Assembly: GCF_000739015.1 (NCBI RefSeq)
Contig: NZ_JPUG01000062.1
Span: 62,001 to 126,000, forward strand
DNA from: Microvirga sp. BSC39
GTDB lineage: Bacteria > Pseudomonadota > Alphaproteobacteria > Rhizobiales > Beijerinckiaceae
Length of the DNA stretch: 64,000 nt
Reading direction: 5' to 3'
Shown here: piece by piece, positions 35,728 to 45,796 of the stretch
How positions within the stretch are numbered: the first letter of the stretch is position 1
Layout: every line of letters starts with the position of its first letter
Program-made: the position numbers and the translations under genes
Notes under the pieces: model-generated
Told to the model about the DNA's origin: nothing
Databases searched by the model: none
The model's input: the letters and a program-made list of their open reading frames with translations, nothing else

Positions 35728-37464
35728 TCATGCAGGATCCTTGAGCGGTACGACGTTGTCCGGTGCATCTGAAGCTGCCTCTTCGTCATGCGCGGAGGCC
35801 TTCATCCTGTCGCGCAGCATCAAATCGAGCTCCTGCTGGATCTGCAGGAACTCGCTCCACTTCGAGGTCGTGATCAAGGCGCAGATCTCGACCTTCGGCT
35901 TCTCCTCATATCCCTCCCGCAGCCTTGCCTGGACGGAGCCGCGCTCGATCCTGGGATGCTCCGCCACGAGGGCCGCGATGGCCTCGATCTCGTGGCGGAT
36001 CTCCGGCGTGTTCGCGCCCACCAGTCCGATGACCCGGTCGTAAGGCATCCGGTCCCGGTTGGTCAGGTTGATGATGTTCATGTTCACGAAAGTGGCGTTC
36101 GGGATCGTGATCAGAGTTCGGTCGAGCCCCCTGATCCGGGTCGAGCGGATCCCGATTTCCTCAACCCTGCCTTCGAGATTGCCGAAGCGGCACAGGTCGC
36201 CCACGCGAACTGGCCGGTCCGCATAGAGGATCAGGCCGCCGATGAAGTTCTCCAGGGTCGGCTTGGCCGCAAGGGCAACCGCCAGGCCGCCGACCCCGAG
36301 ACCGGCCAGGAGACCCGCCAACGGAATTCCGAGATGGGAGGCTCCGTAGATGAGGAGTGTGGTGGCGACGGCAATACCGGCAATGCGAATGGCAGCTCGT
36401 GCCAGATGAGCGTCGATGCTCTTCGTGGCAGACAGGTAGAGCCTTCCAGCAAGGGCGTTGGAGAAGGCAATGACAGCCCAGATCATGGCGATGTAGGCGG
36501 TGCCTTCGGCAACCTCCTCGACAATGTTGTTGACCTGCCCCGTCAGGTTGATCTGGTTGTCGCTCATGTAGCGCACGAACAGAGCCGCCACGGCAACGGC
36601 ACCGGGCACGATCACACCTGCCAGGACCTGCACCGTTCCGCTTGGGGACGAGGCGGCATTGCGCGCCAGGGACCGCACGCCGAGAACGGCTCCCAGGGCC
36701 AGGACCGTTACGAGCGCGAAGGCGATCCATTGCCAGACTGCCTGCCCCTCGATCTCAGTCCTGAAGGATGCCGGCAGGGCTTCGATCACCCGGAACCATT
36801 TCGGCGGCAGCAGATAGCCAGGGGACTGGCTGTAGAAGTCATAGAAATCGGCCGATCCGCCGCTCAGCTTCGGCTCGCTGCGGATAGCTTCGTAGAAGCC
36901 ATCAAGCCGCAGGACCGTTGCCTTCGAGAACAGGTACTCGCCTGCCCTAGGACCGTCCGCCACGCGCACGATCCGCAGGTCCGTTCCAGGCACATTCCAG
37001 CTTGCCGGCGGCTTTTCAGTGACCTCCTCATTACCTGGGATGGCGCTTAACTCCGGCAACGGGACACGGTCGAGGATCTCTTTCAGGAGAAAGACGGATT
37101 CAAGTCTCCGGTGCTCCAGTTCGACAGGCGGGATATCCCGCAGGTCGAGAGTCTGGGAGGCTCTGGCCAAAAGGGCATCGGCCTCCGCGGCCTTCCGGTC
37201 GACGCTCTCGCTTAACGACAGGCCGGGTTCGGACCTGCTCTCCCGGTAAGCCTCCATGAGCAGAGCCGTCGCGCGTGATGTATCGGCGCGGAAGCCCTCC
37301 AGGGTTGCCCTGGGGCTCGACGTCTGCGCCGGAGAGAGGAAACCGAGACCTCCGAGCGCCTGCGGCGTCCCGACAACCTGCAAGACGATGAACAGGGCCA
37401 ATAGAACCACGCTGGCAAGAGGGATTGCCATCTCGCGCAGTGCTAGTTGCAGGGAGTTCATCAT
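35728..37464 (-). CDS. Large mechanosensitive ion channel family protein (MscS-like)
   Basis: 578 aa. One N-terminal membrane helix or signal anchor, a periplasmic region of roughly 200 residues with helical segments, several membrane helices, then the MscS pore helix and beta domain (LGVGGLAVALAAKPTLENFIGG, RVGDLCRFGNLEGRVEEIGIRSTRIR). The C-terminus is an acidic cytoplasmic tail (HDEEAASD). Osmotic safety valve by family; such long forms may have other roles. Start: ATG 37464 (or 37461) with GGGGA upstream; the frame extends to 37707 without support. Confidence 0.9.
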   Translation of the reverse strand: MMNSLQLALREMAIPLASVVLLALFIVLQVVGTPQALGGLGFLSPAQTSSPRATLEGFRADTSRATALLMEAYRESRSEPGLSLSESVDRKAAEADALLARASQTLDLRDIPPVELEHRRLESVFLLKEILDRVPLPELSAIPGNEEVTEKPPASWNVPGTDLRIVRVADGPRAGEYLFSKATVLRLDGFYEAIRSEPKLSGGSADFYDFYSQSPGYLLPPKWFRVIEALPASFRTEIEGQAVWQWIAFALVTVLALGAVLGVRSLARNAASSPSGTVQVLAGVIVPGAVAVAALFVRYMSDNQINLTGQVNNIVEEVAEGTAYIAMIWAVIAFSNALAGRLYLSATKSIDAHLARAAIRIAGIAVATTLLIYGASHLGIPLAGLLAGLGVGGLAVALAAKPTLENFIGGLILYADRPVRVGDLCRFGNLEGRVEEIGIRSTRIRGLDRTLITIPNATFVNMNIINLTNRDRMPYDRVIGLVGANTPEIRHEIEAIAALVAEHPRIERGSVQARLREGYEEKPKVEICALITTSKWSEFLQIQQELDLMLRDRMKASAHDEEAASDAPDNVVPLKDPA

Positions 37465-37564
37465 GGCGCGTCCCCGGTCCTGAAATCCAAGGACCGCCAT
37501 CCTAGTCCATCGGACGGGACCTTCCAACCGAAGCCATCCTTCATTCCCGCCCAGGGCGGAGAGG

Positions 37565-38014
37565 TCAGGTCGACGCCCGATGGGGAACGACGGCGGTCGC
37601 CTCGATTTCAATCCTGGCGGCCTTTTCCACGAGGCGCACGACCTGGACGAGCGCCATGGCCGGGTAATGGGCGCCGAAGACGTCCCGATATGCTCGGCCG
37701 AGTTCACGCAGATGCGTCAGATACTCTTCGATGTCGACCACATACCAGGTCAGCCGCACCAGATGCCGGGGCTCAGCGCCTCCCTCGGCCAGAATCGCGC
37801 GGATGTTCTCGAAGATCTGGCGCGCCTGCGCGACGAAGCCATCGGCAAAGGCACCGTTCTCATCCCAGCCGACGATGCCGCCGGTGACCACGAACCTGCC
37901 TTCGGCCATCATGCCGTTGGCATAGCCCTTCGGGGTCGGCCAGTGCTTCGGGTTCAGAACTTCGGGACCGTCATCGGCGACGGGCAAGGGAGCATCCCCA
38001 ACAGCAGCTGTCAT
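37565..38014 (-). CDS. RidA/YjgF family enamine-imine deaminase-like protein
   Basis: 149 aa, one RidA domain. FVVTGGIVGWDENG, then the conserved Arg in VRLTWYVVDIEEYL, and the C-terminal VRLVEKAARIEIEATAVV. Canonical RidA hydrolyses reactive enamines and imines to ketones. GGGAGG precedes the ATG, and it starts 14 bases after the acyl-CoA dehydrogenase gene. As the last gene of the aryl-CoA operon it could remove the amino group from the ring-reduced enamine formed from 2-aminobenzoyl-CoA; that role is inferred from context. Confidence 0.88.
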   Translation of the reverse strand: MTAAVGDAPLPVADDGPEVLNPKHWPTPKGYANGMMAEGRFVVTGGIVGWDENGAFADGFVAQARQIFENIRAILAEGGAEPRHLVRLTWYVVDIEEYLTHLRELGRAYRDVFGAHYPAMALVQVVRLVEKAARIEIEATAVVPHRAST

Positions 38015-38028
38015 CGGAATCCTCCCGC

Positions 38029-39213
38029 TTAGTGATTGGATCGCTGTGCGTGCATTTTCAGGAGTTCCCGTGCAATCACGATCTTCTGCACTTCCGTCGC
38101 TCCCTCATAAATCCTCAGAGCCCTGATCTCGCGATAAAGCTCTTCGACCTTCACGCCCTTGGTGACGCCGAGGCCGCCGAAGATCTGCATGGCTTTGTCG
38201 ATCACCCGCTGCGCCTCTTCCGTGGCATGCATCTTCGCCATGGCGGCCTCGCGGGTGACGCGCTCCGCACCCTGGTCCTTGGTCCATGCTGCCCGGTAGA
38301 CCAGGAGCGCAGCGGTATCGACGCCCGTTGCCATGTCGGCGAGCGAGGCCTGTGTCAACTGCAGATCGCCCAGAGGAGCCCCGAAGAGCTTGCGGGAGGA
38401 AGCGTGCTGCAGCGCCTCGTCGAGCGCGCGGCGGGCAAGGCCCAAGGCTGCGGCTCCCACCGTCGAGCGGAAGACGTCGAGGGTCGCCATGGCCACCCGG
38501 AACCCCTCGCCGGAGCCTCCGACGCGCTGCGAGAGCGGCACGCGACAACCTTCGAAGCGCAGAGTTGCGAGAGGGTGGGGTGCGATGACATCGATCCGGT
38601 TCTCGATCGTCAGCCCTGGCGTCTGCGCATCGACCACATAGGCCGACAGACCCTTCGCCCCAGGCGCCTCGCCTGATCGTGCGAACACCACGTAATGGTC
38701 CGCAATGCCGCCATTCGAGATCCATGTCTTCACGCCGTCGAGGCGTACGTGATCTGGCCCGTCGGGCGTCGCAGTCGTGCTCATGGCGGCGACATCCGAA
38801 CCTGCCTCAGGCTCCGACAGCGCGAAGGCTGCAATGGCTTCGCCGCGGGCAACCGGCGGCAGGTACCGTTCCTTCAGCGCTTCGGAGCCGAACAGGGTAA
38901 CCGGACCCGTCCCGAGCCCCTGCATGGCGAAGGCAAAATCCGCCAAGCCGTCCTGGTAGGCCAGCGTCTCACGGGCAAGGCACAGGGTGCGGACATCAAA
39001 GGTCGGAGACAGGCCGCCATAGGCCTGGGGCACCACAGCCTTGAGCCATCCACCTTCGCCGAGGCGGCGTACGAGACTGCGGCAGGAGGCGTCCACGTCA
39101 TGATGATCGATCAGAGGGCGGACCTCCCGTGCAGCCCAGTCACGCAAGCCTTCGGTAAATTGCCGGTGACGGCCCTCGAAGAAGGGCCAGGAGAGAAAGC
39201 TCGTATCGACCAC
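38029..39213 (-). CDS. Acyl-CoA dehydrogenase
   Basis: 394 aa, the usual length. FAD/acyl-CoA motifs [15 protein letters not shown] and WISNGG, and C-terminal [35 protein letters not shown], which carries the conserved EGTxE-like end in the form YEGATEVQ. Catalyses alpha,beta-dehydrogenation of a CoA ester. Start: GTG 39213 lies one base after the hydratase stop with AAGGGAG eight bases upstream; the frame to 39273 lies inside the hydratase gene. Fits a beta-oxidation step after ring reduction or opening in the aryl-CoA operon. Confidence 0.92.
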   Translation of the reverse strand: MVDTSFLSWPFFEGRHRQFTEGLRDWAAREVRPLIDHHDVDASCRSLVRRLGEGGWLKAVVPQAYGGLSPTFDVRTLCLARETLAYQDGLADFAFAMQGLGTGPVTLFGSEALKERYLPPVARGEAIAAFALSEPEAGSDVAAMSTTATPDGPDHVRLDGVKTWISNGGIADHYVVFARSGEAPGAKGLSAYVVDAQTPGLTIENRIDVIAPHPLATLRFEGCRVPLSQRVGGSGEGFRVAMATLDVFRSTVGAAALGLARRALDEALQHASSRKLFGAPLGDLQLTQASLADMATGVDTAALLVYRAAWTKDQGAERVTREAAMAKMHATEEAQRVIDKAMQIFGGLGVTKGVKVEELYREIRALRIYEGATEVQKIVIARELLKMHAQRSNH

Positions 39214-39214
39214 G

Positions 39215-40048
39215 TCAATCTCCCTTGAAGACCGGTTTCTCCTTCGCCGCGAAGGCACGATAGGCGCGGGCAAAGTCCTCGGTGGTCATGCACAGAGCCT
39301 GCGCCACAGCCTCGGCCTCAATGGCCTCTTCGACCGACATGGCCCATTCCATCGCGAGCATGCGCTTCGTCATCGTATTGGCATAGGTTGGTCCGGTCCC
39401 GATCATCCGAGCCAGGTTGCCTGCCTCGCCCAGGAGTTCACCGGAATCGACAACGCGACTGAAGAAGCCCCACCGCTCGCCTTCCTCGGCACTCATGAAG
39501 CGGCCCGTATAGAGCAGCTCCGAGGCCCGGCCCTGACCAATGATGCGCGGGAGGATGGCGCAGGCGCCCATATCGCAGCCTGCAAGGCCCACCTTGTTGA
39601 ACAGGAACGCCACCTTCGCGCCAGGCGCCGCTAGCCGAATGTCGGAGGCCATCGCCACGATGGCGCCAGCGCCGGCGCAGATGCCTTCAACGGCCGCAAT
39701 GATCGGTTGAGGCGCAGCCCGCATGGCCTTCACCAGTTCCCCGGTCATGCGTGTGAAAGCGGTGAGGCCTTTCGTGTCCATCTCGACCAGCGGGCCGATG
39801 ATTTCGAAGACATCACCTCCGGACGAGAAGTTCCCGCCGGCCCCTGTCACGACGATGACTTTGACCTCATCGTCCTTTGCACAGGCGTGGAAGAAATCCG
39901 CCAGCTCGCGGTAGCTCTCGAAGGTGAGCGGGTTCTTCTTCTCCGGGCGATTGAGCGTGACCGTCGCAACAGGCCCATCGACAGTGAGGAGAAAATGGCG
40001 CGGCTCATAAGCGGCAAGCGGCAACGTGACGGAATTGGCAACCTGCAT
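39215..40048 (-). CDS. Enoyl-CoA hydratase family protein
   Basis: 277 aa crotonase fold. The oxyanion-hole region [17 protein letters not shown] and [20 protein letters not shown] are clear. The motif differs from FSAGADL in short-chain hydratases, and the protein resembles the crotonase found with 2-aminobenzoyl-CoA monooxygenase genes, so ring opening or hydration of an alicyclic CoA ester is possible. Start: ATG 40048 shares one base with the MarR stop; a GTG at 40051 is an alternative. Third from last gene of the operon. Confidence 0.9.
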   Translation of the reverse strand: MQVANSVTLPLAAYEPRHFLLTVDGPVATVTLNRPEKKNPLTFESYRELADFFHACAKDDEVKVIVVTGAGGNFSSGGDVFEIIGPLVEMDTKGLTAFTRMTGELVKAMRAAPQPIIAAVEGICAGAGAIVAMASDIRLAAPGAKVAFLFNKVGLAGCDMGACAILPRIIGQGRASELLYTGRFMSAEEGERWGFFSRVVDSGELLGEAGNLARMIGTGPTYANTMTKRMLAMEWAMSVEEAIEAEAVAQALCMTTEDFARAYRAFAAKEKPVFKGD

Positions 40049-40557
40049 CACTGGCCCTCTCCTTGAATGGCGCGCCGCGCCGACAGCTTGGTCTTTCCGA
40101 GAAGCCGCATCAGCTCGCCCCGATCCTTCTCCGTCAGATCGCCGAACAATTCGGCAATCCAGTGCTCATGTTCGGCCGCCATGGTGCGAAACTCGGCGCG
40201 CCCGCTTTCCGTCAGACTGATCACCGACGCTCTGCGATCCGTCGGAGAAGCCGTGCGCACGATGTGACCGGAGGCGACGAGCCGATCGACGAGACCGGTG
40301 AGATTCCCGTTCGAGACCATCATGCGCTTTGAGAGATCGGACAGGGTCATCCCATCCGGCGCCTTGTCGAGCTGCGCCATCAGGTCGAAACGCGGCAAGG
40401 TGACGTCGAACTGCTCTCGCAGGCGGCGGCGCACTTCGCCTTCGATGAGGGTGGTGCAGGTGAGAATGCGCAGCCAGAGGCGCAGTTCCTCCCGGTGATC
40501 CTCCGGCATCTCGACCGCCTTGGTTTCGGCATCGAGCGGAATTGCCTGATCGTCCAT
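40048..40557 (-). CDS. MarR-family transcriptional regulator
   Basis: 169 aa. Winged-helix core (about 45-145) with [35 protein letters not shown] as helices 3-4 and the wing [14 protein letters not shown]- and C-terminal helices give the dimer interface. It is embedded in the aryl-CoA operon with a 1-base gap on one side and a 1-base overlap on the other, so it is made with the enzymes and probably represses them until a substrate or its CoA thioester binds. Two AT-rich palindromes at 43706 and 45599 are the likely sites. Confidence 0.92.
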   Translation of the reverse strand: MDDQAIPLDAETKAVEMPEDHREELRLWLRILTCTTLIEGEVRRRLREQFDVTLPRFDLMAQLDKAPDGMTLSDLSKRMMVSNGNLTGLVDRLVASGHIVRTASPTDRRASVISLTESGRAEFRTMAAEHEHWIAELFGDLTEKDRGELMRLLGKTKLSARRAIQGEGQ

Positions 40558-40558
40558 C

Positions 40559-41326
40559 TCAGATCTCTCCCCCGGCCACCACGATGGCCTGCCCCGTCAC
40601 GGATCGTGCTTCTTCGCTGCAGAGCCAGAGCACCGCGCCGGCCACCTCCGATGGGTCAATCAATCTGCCCTGCGGGTTATGCTTCACGAGTTCGCCCAAA
40701 GCTTCGTCCCGGGTCCGGCCGGTCTTCGCCATGATCTTCTCGAGGCTCTCCGCCACGAGATCAGTATCGGTAAAACCCGGACAGACGGCATTTACGGTCA
40801 CGCCGGTTCTGGCGGTCTCAAGCGCGAGGGCGCGAATGAAGCCGATCACTGCGTGCTTCGCAGCGCAATAGGCGCTTACATAGGGATAGCCCTTCAAGCC
40901 TGCCGTGGAGGCGACGGCCACGATCCGACCGAAGCCCCGTTCGGTCATGGAACTCAGCACGGCCTGCGCCACGTTCGTGACGCCGAGCAGATTCACGTCC
41001 AGCATCTGCCGGAAGACCTCAGGACCGGATTTCATGAACGGTGCGGACGCCGCCCCTCCGGCATTGGCGATCATCAGATCGACCGGCCCGTTGCGTGCAA
41101 CCGCTTCCTGCACGGCGGCCTGCACTCTCTGCGAATCCGAAACATCCGCCACGGCAGCCGCATGAGCATCGCCCTGCATGATGGCTTGCTCGAGCGTCGC
41201 GGGGTTGCGCCCCACGATGGTCACGGTCGCTCCGGCTTTGACGAGCGATGCTGCAATCGCTCGACCGATCCCGCGGCCGCCGCCGGTGACCAGTGCATGC
41301 CGGCCCTTGAGAGTTGTCATGGTCAT
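40559..41326 (-). CDS. SDR-family NAD(P)-dependent oxidoreductase
   Basis: 255 aa classical short-chain dehydrogenase. Cofactor motif TGGGRGIG, NAGG, catalytic Ser in ASTAG, YCAAKHA (Tyr-x-x-x-Lys), and VCPGFTDTDL. Probably a hydroxyacyl-CoA or alicyclic-alcohol dehydrogenase of the aryl-CoA route. Start: ATG 41326 directly follows the monooxygenase stop (TGACATG); ATG 41320 is close by and 41353 would lie inside the upstream gene. Confidence 0.92.
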   Translation of the reverse strand: MTMTTLKGRHALVTGGGRGIGRAIAASLVKAGATVTIVGRNPATLEQAIMQGDAHAAAVADVSDSQRVQAAVQEAVARNGPVDLMIANAGGAASAPFMKSGPEVFRQMLDVNLLGVTNVAQAVLSSMTERGFGRIVAVASTAGLKGYPYVSAYCAAKHAVIGFIRALALETARTGVTVNAVCPGFTDTDLVAESLEKIMAKTGRTRDEALGELVKHNPQGRLIDPSEVAGAVLWLCSEEARSVTGQAIVVAGGEI

Positions 41327-41327
41327 G

Positions 41328-43682
41328 TCATTCCGCCGCGAGAGGCTTCTCACCGGCCTCCATCTTCAGCTCGGCCCGGGTCTTGGGCTTGGCCTTGACC
41401 TTCAGCTCCTCCAGATCCTGACGGTCGCGCACGGAGTTGCGGAAGATCTGATCCCGGCCGGCATGATATTGCGGCGGACAATGAATGCTTGCAGCACCGT
41501 ACCAGGCCGCAGCCTTCATGGTGAAGAACGGATCGACGAGATGCGGCCGGCCGAGGGCGACGAGATCCGCCCGTCCTGCGGCGAGGATCGTGTTCACCTG
41601 ATCGGCCGTCGTGATGTTGCCGACGCACATTGTGGCGACACGTGCCTCGTTGCGCACCTGATCGGAAAACGGCGTCTGGAACATGCGCCCGTAGATCGGC
41701 CGTGCCTCGCGCACGGTCTGTCCTGTCGAAACGTCGACGAGATCGACCCCGTGCTCGGCAAAAGCACGGGCGACCTCGACCGCGTCCTCGCCGGTTACAC
41801 CGCCCTCGGCCCAATCCGTCGCGGAGATACGCACCGACATGGGCTTATGCGCAGGCCAGACCTCACGCATGGCGTCGAACACCTCCAGCGGATAGCGCAA
41901 GCGGTTTTCGATGGAGCCGCCATACTCGTCCGTGCGCCGGTTGGTGAGCGGCGAGATGAAGCTCGCCAGCAGGTATCCGTGAGCGCAGTGGAGTTCGAGC
42001 ATGTCGAAACCGGCACGCTCGCCACGAACAGCCGCCTCGACGAACTGCGCCTTGATGGTGTCGAGTTCCGCCCGTGTCACCTCGCGCGGCACCTGGCTGT
42101 CCGGGAAGTAGGGAATCGGCGATGCGGAGCAGATGTCCCAGGCGCCCTCTTCCAGCGGTCGGTCGATGCCCTCCCACATGAGCTTGGTGGCACCTTTCCG
42201 ACCCGCATGCCCGAGTTGCAGACAGATCTTCGTCTCCGAGTTCGCATGAACGAAGTCGACGATCCGCTTCCAGGCGGCCTCCTGCTCGTCGTTCCATAGG
42301 CCGGTGCAGCCGAGCGTGATGCGGGATTGCGGCGAGACGCAGGTCATCTCTGTGAACACGAGCCCCGCACCACCCGTAGCGCGTGCACCGTAATGAACAA
42401 GATGGAAATCGTTCGGCACTCCGTCTTTGGCCGAGTACATGTCCATCGGAGACACGACCACCCGGTTGGCGATTTTCATCTCCCGCAGCCGATACGGCTG
42501 GAACATGGGGACCGTGGGGCTCTCCACCGAAACGTCGAAGCCCTGCCGGCGCACCTGCTTCGCAAAGGTCTGGTCAACCGCCGTGACGAAATTGGGCGCC
42601 CGCAGACGCAGGTTGTCGTAGGTGATCGCCTTGGCGCGGGTCATCACGCCGAAAGCGAACTGCACCGGATCGAAATCCCAGAAGCGCGCCACGTGCTCGA
42701 ACCAGACCAGCGACACGTCGGCCGCGTGCTGCGTCTTCTCGACCTCCTCGCGCCGCCCCGTCTCATAGAGCGCCAGGGCTCCCTCGACGTTTGAACTGCG
42801 CTTGAGGGCTTCATAGAGAGCGATGGCATCCTCCATGGCGAGCTTCGTGCCCGAACCGATGGAGAAATGCGCCGAAGCCTTGGCGTCGCCGAGCAGCACC
42901 TTGTTGCCCATGACCCAGCGCTTGTTGCGGATCATCGGGAAGTTGCGCCAGATCGAACGGTTGGTGAGAATGCGATGCCCGCCGAGGAACCAGCCGAAAA
43001 TCCGTTCCATGAGCGCGGCGGATTCTGCCTCGCTCTTGTCCTTCAACCCGGCGCGCTCGAAGGTCTCCGGGTCGGTCTCGAACACCCAGGTGGAGCGGTT
43101 CGCCTCATACTGATAGGCATGGGCGATGAAGGGGCCCCACTCGGTCTCCTGGAAGATGAAGGTGAAGGCATCGAGCGGCTTGGTCGAACCCATCCAGGTG
43201 AACTTGTTGGGCCTCAGGTCCACTTCGGGCTGGAAGTGATCCGCATAGCGCTCCCGGAAGCGGCTGTTGATGCCGTCGGCCACCACCACGAGATCCGCAT
43301 CCGCGAACAGGCTCTCGTCATCGACATCCGCCTCGTAGCGCAACGTGACGCCGAGTTCCTCGGCCCGGTCCTGCAGGATCAGGAGAAGCGTGCGCCGTGA
43401 GCAGCCGCAGAAGCCGTTGCCTCCGATCCGGTGCTCGGTTCCCCTGAAATGGATGGAGATGTCATCCCAATAGGCGAACTCGCGGACGATCCTCTGATAG
43501 CTCGGCAGGTCGTGTTTCTCGAAATTGTCGAGGGTTGCATCGGAAAAAACGACCCCGAAGCCGAAGGTCTCGTCGGCCCGGTTGCGCTCATATACCGTGA
43601 TGTCGGCTTCCGGCCTGAGCTTCTTCAGCAGAATTGCGAAATAGAGCCCCGCAGGGCCGCCGCCGATGATCGCCGTCTTCAT
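41328..43682 (-). CDS. Fused aryl-CoA flavin monooxygenase / old-yellow-enzyme reductase (2-aminobenzoyl-CoA monooxygenase/reductase-like)
   Basis: 784 aa, two flavoproteins in one chain. Residues 1-380 are an FAD hydroxylase of the salicylyl-CoA/aminobenzoyl-CoA group ([12 protein letters not shown] near the N-terminus, [11 protein letters not shown]). Residues 395-765 are an OYE-type FMN barrel ([10 protein letters not shown], then [25 protein letters not shown]). Databases often call it bifunctional salicylyl-CoA 5-hydroxylase/oxidoreductase. The fusion is the layout of 2-aminobenzoyl-CoA monooxygenase/reductase from Azoarcus evansii, which oxygenates and then reduces the ring. The ligase gene is 86 bases upstream and the gap contains a 20-bp palindrome. 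Substrate inferred from context. Confidence 0.9.
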   Translation of the reverse strand: MKTAIIGGGPAGLYFAILLKKLRPEADITVYERNRADETFGFGVVFSDATLDNFEKHDLPSYQRIVREFAYWDDISIHFRGTEHRIGGNGFCGCSRRTLLLILQDRAEELGVTLRYEADVDDESLFADADLVVVADGINSRFRERYADHFQPEVDLRPNKFTWMGSTKPLDAFTFIFQETEWGPFIAHAYQYEANRSTWVFETDPETFERAGLKDKSEAESAALMERIFGWFLGGHRILTNRSIWRNFPMIRNKRWVMGNKVLLGDAKASAHFSIGSGTKLAMEDAIALYEALKRSSNVEGALALYETGRREEVEKTQHAADVSLVWFEHVARFWDFDPVQFAFGVMTRAKAITYDNLRLRAPNFVTAVDQTFAKQVRRQGFDVSVESPTVPMFQPYRLREMKIANRVVVSPMDMYSAKDGVPNDFHLVHYGARATGGAGLVFTEMTCVSPQSRITLGCTGLWNDEQEAAWKRIVDFVHANSETKICLQLGHAGRKGATKLMWEGIDRPLEEGAWDICSASPIPYFPDSQVPREVTRAELDTIKAQFVEAAVRGERAGFDMLELHCAHGYLLASFISPLTNRRTDEYGGSIENRLRYPLEVFDAMREVWPAHKPMSVRISATDWAEGGVTGEDAVEVARAFAEHGVDLVDVSTGQTVREARPIYGRMFQTPFSDQVRNEARVATMCVGNITTADQVNTILAAGRADLVALGRPHLVDPFFTMKAAAWYGAASIHCPPQYHAGRDQIFRNSVRDRQDLEELKVKAKPKTRAELKMEAGEKPLAAE

Positions 43683-43705
43683 GGGATCCTGTCCAAGTTA
43701 CTAAT

Positions 43706-43725
43706 TTATTTTAAGCTTAAAATAA
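43706..43725. promoter_or_regulatory. Candidate MarR operator 1 (20-bp perfect palindrome)
   Basis: TTATTTTAAGCTTAAAATAA, a perfect palindrome in an otherwise GC-rich genome, 23 bases upstream of the monooxygenase start codon. Near-identical to the site at 45599. Position and symmetry suit repression by a dimeric winged-helix protein such as the MarR regulator encoded three genes downstream. It also implies a promoter inside the operon in front of the monooxygenase gene. Confidence 0.8.
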
Positions 43726-43768
43726 TTGCTGATCAACCTGAAAGCTGGTTCCTCGACTCCCGGCATAA

Positions 43769-45418
43769 TCAGGCACTCATCGCCTCAGGCGGCTTGGCAA
43801 CCTCCTGCGCAATGCGCCGAAGTTCGAAACGTTGAAGCTTCCCGGTTTGCGTCCGCGGCAACGCATCCACATACTCGATCACACGTGGATATTTGTACGG
43901 GGCGATCTCCTGTTTCACGTGATCCTGAATGGCTTTGGTCATTTCTGCGCTCGGGACGTAATCTGGACGCAGAACCACGTAAGCTTTCACAACCGTACCG
44001 CGGCCGTCATCCGGCGCTCCGACGACACCGCATTCCGCCACGGCCGGATGGGTGAGGAGCGCCGCCTCGACTTCAGGTCCCGCGATGTTGTAGCCTGCGG
44101 AGATGATCATGTCGTCGGAGCGGGCCTGGTACCAGAAGTATCCATCCTCATCCATGAGGTAGGTATCGCCCGTGACGTTCCAGCCGCCCTGCACGTACTT
44201 GCCCTGCCGCTCGTCGGCGAGGTAGCGGCACCCGGTCGGCCCACGGACGGCCAGACGGCCGACGCTGCCGGGCGGCAGATTGCGCCCCTCCTCGTCGATG
44301 ACCTTTGCCTCGTATCCGGGAACGGGCTTGCCGGTCGCACCGGGACGGATCTCCTCCTCCCTGGCGGCGATGAAGATGTGCAGCATTTCCGTCGCTCCGA
44401 TCCCGTCCATGAGCCGGATGCTCGTCGCATCCCTCCACGCCTCGAAGGTGCCCTTCGGCAGGGGTTCGCCGGCGGAGACGCATTTGCGCAAGGACGAGAT
44501 GTCGTAGCCTTCAAGCTTCGACAGCATGGCGCGGTAGGCTGTCGGCGCCGTGAAGCAGATCGTGGCCTTGTACTGCATGATCGCCGGGAGGAGATCGTCA
44601 GGACCGGCTTTCTCCAGCAGCACGGTCGAGGCGCCGACCCGCATCGGAAACAGCACGATGCCGCCGAGGCCGAATGTGAAGGCGAGAGGCGGCGAGCCGA
44701 TGAAGCGGTCGCTCGGCTCGGGCCGCAGCACGTTGCGCGAGTAGGCATCGCAGATCGCCAGCATATCGCGATGGAAATGCATCGTGCCCTTCGGCTCGCC
44801 CGTCGTGCCGGAGGTGAAGCCGATCAGGCACACATCGTCCGCGGCCGTATCCACGGCCTCGAACTCGGCCGAAGCTCCGGCGATTAAGGCTTCCAGGCTC
44901 TCCGGTTTGCCCGCCCCCCAGTACACGACGTGCTGCAGATCGGGCGCCAAGGTCTTGGCGCGCTCCATCTCCTCAGCGAGGCGATGGTCGCAGAGCGCTA
45001 TCGTGATGCGGGCCTTGTTCAACGGATATGCGATCTCCCTGGCCCGCAGCAGCGGCATGGTGGCGACGACAACGCCCCCGGCCTTCAGCACCGCCAAGTA
45101 GGCTGCCACCATCATGGGGTTATTGGCGGATCGCAGGAGAACCCGGTTGCCGGGCACGAAACCAAGCCGCTGGGCCAGCACGTTGCAGATCCGGTTCACC
45201 CGCTCCTGGAGCTCGCGATAGGTGAGCGTCTCGGCCGGGCTAATCAGGCAGGGCTCGTCGCCCCTGCCCGCCTCGACCCATCGGTCGAGGAATGCCACGG
45301 CGCAATTCAATCGCTCGGGATACTGCAGTTCGGGACGGGTAAAGATGAATGCCGGCCACTGTTCCTCGGGCGGAAGGTTGTCTCTCGCGAAGGTATCCAC
45401 ATGAGCCGTTTCCGCCAT
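43769..45418 (-). CDS. abmG: Aryl-CoA ligase, 2-aminobenzoate-CoA ligase-like
   Basis: 549 aa, ANL superfamily. P-loop FTSGTTGEPKGTMH, A5/A7-like GIGATEMLHIFIA and YLMDEDGYFWYQARSDDMIISAGYNI, and the C-terminal catalytic lysine in LPRTQTGKLQRFEL. It groups by motif with the benzoate/2-aminobenzoate CoA ligases (EC 6.2.1.25/6.2.1.32). The neighbouring fused monooxygenase points to 2-aminobenzoate. Start: ATG 45418 with GGAGGAG upstream; the frame runs to 45505 but without support. The gene leads the catabolic operon and is divergent from a Liv-type transporter operon. Confidence 0.87.
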   Translation of the reverse strand: MAETAHVDTFARDNLPPEEQWPAFIFTRPELQYPERLNCAVAFLDRWVEAGRGDEPCLISPAETLTYRELQERVNRICNVLAQRLGFVPGNRVLLRSANNPMMVAAYLAVLKAGGVVVATMPLLRAREIAYPLNKARITIALCDHRLAEEMERAKTLAPDLQHVVYWGAGKPESLEALIAGASAEFEAVDTAADDVCLIGFTSGTTGEPKGTMHFHRDMLAICDAYSRNVLRPEPSDRFIGSPPLAFTFGLGGIVLFPMRVGASTVLLEKAGPDDLLPAIMQYKATICFTAPTAYRAMLSKLEGYDISSLRKCVSAGEPLPKGTFEAWRDATSIRLMDGIGATEMLHIFIAAREEEIRPGATGKPVPGYEAKVIDEEGRNLPPGSVGRLAVRGPTGCRYLADERQGKYVQGGWNVTGDTYLMDEDGYFWYQARSDDMIISAGYNIAGPEVEAALLTHPAVAECGVVGAPDDGRGTVVKAYVVLRPDYVPSAEMTKAIQDHVKQEIAPYKYPRVIEYVDALPRTQTGKLQRFELRRIAQEVAKPPEAMSA

Positions 45419-45796
45419 CGTCCGCTCCTCCGTTCGATTGTGGAGCAGGAGAGCAATGCCGCGCGGGCCTGGAGAGATTGGGTCCCGATACGCCGAAAGT
45501 AGCAAACGCGCTCCTCAGGCTCCCTCGTCCCGCTCCTCACGCAGCTGTCATCCCACCAGCCTTCCCCTGCGAAACAATCCACTTGAAGAAGGCAGAATTT
45601 ATTTTAAACTTAAAACAATCCTTGGCAATCCCAATTTTTGGGGACGCCAGCACGAGGGCTCCAACAAAGGGAGTATTCGGCACAAAAGTTTTGCGGCAGA
45701 GTAACGCCGCCCCTTCCGTCGAGGCGCCTTACGTCCCGCCGGGAACAATCACGCAAGCACGGCAAACGTGCGCAGGGAACAGCCACTCGGGAGATC
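45419..45796. other. Divergent regulatory region between ligase and transporter genes
   Basis: 378 bases without a credible gene. It holds the operator-like palindrome at 45599-45618 almost in the centre (180 bases from the ligase start, 178 from the binding-protein start). A GCGGC...GCCGC stem lies around 45710-45727. No clear -35/-10 pair could be assigned by eye in either direction. Confidence 0.7.
45599..45618. promoter_or_regulatory. Candidate MarR operator 2 (imperfect 20-bp palindrome)
   Basis: TTATTTTAAACTTAAAACAA, matching operator 1 at 18 of 20 positions, with the shared flank AATT on the left. It lies midway between the divergent ligase and binding-protein genes, so one bound regulator could control both uptake and activation. 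Confidence 0.78.

Noticed and set aside
35728-37707. The longer 659-codon version of the MscS-like gene
   Set aside because: The extra N-terminal 81 residues are Arg/Ser/Pro-rich, precede a good ribosome binding site at the ATG pair 37464/37461, and reach into the RidA gene.
41328-43682. Salicylate degradation through salicylyl-CoA as the main function
   Set aside because: The hydroxylase domain alone would allow it, but the fused OYE reductase, the crotonase, the acyl-CoA dehydrogenase and the RidA gene fit 2-aminobenzoyl-CoA better, and no gentisate dioxygenase gene is present.
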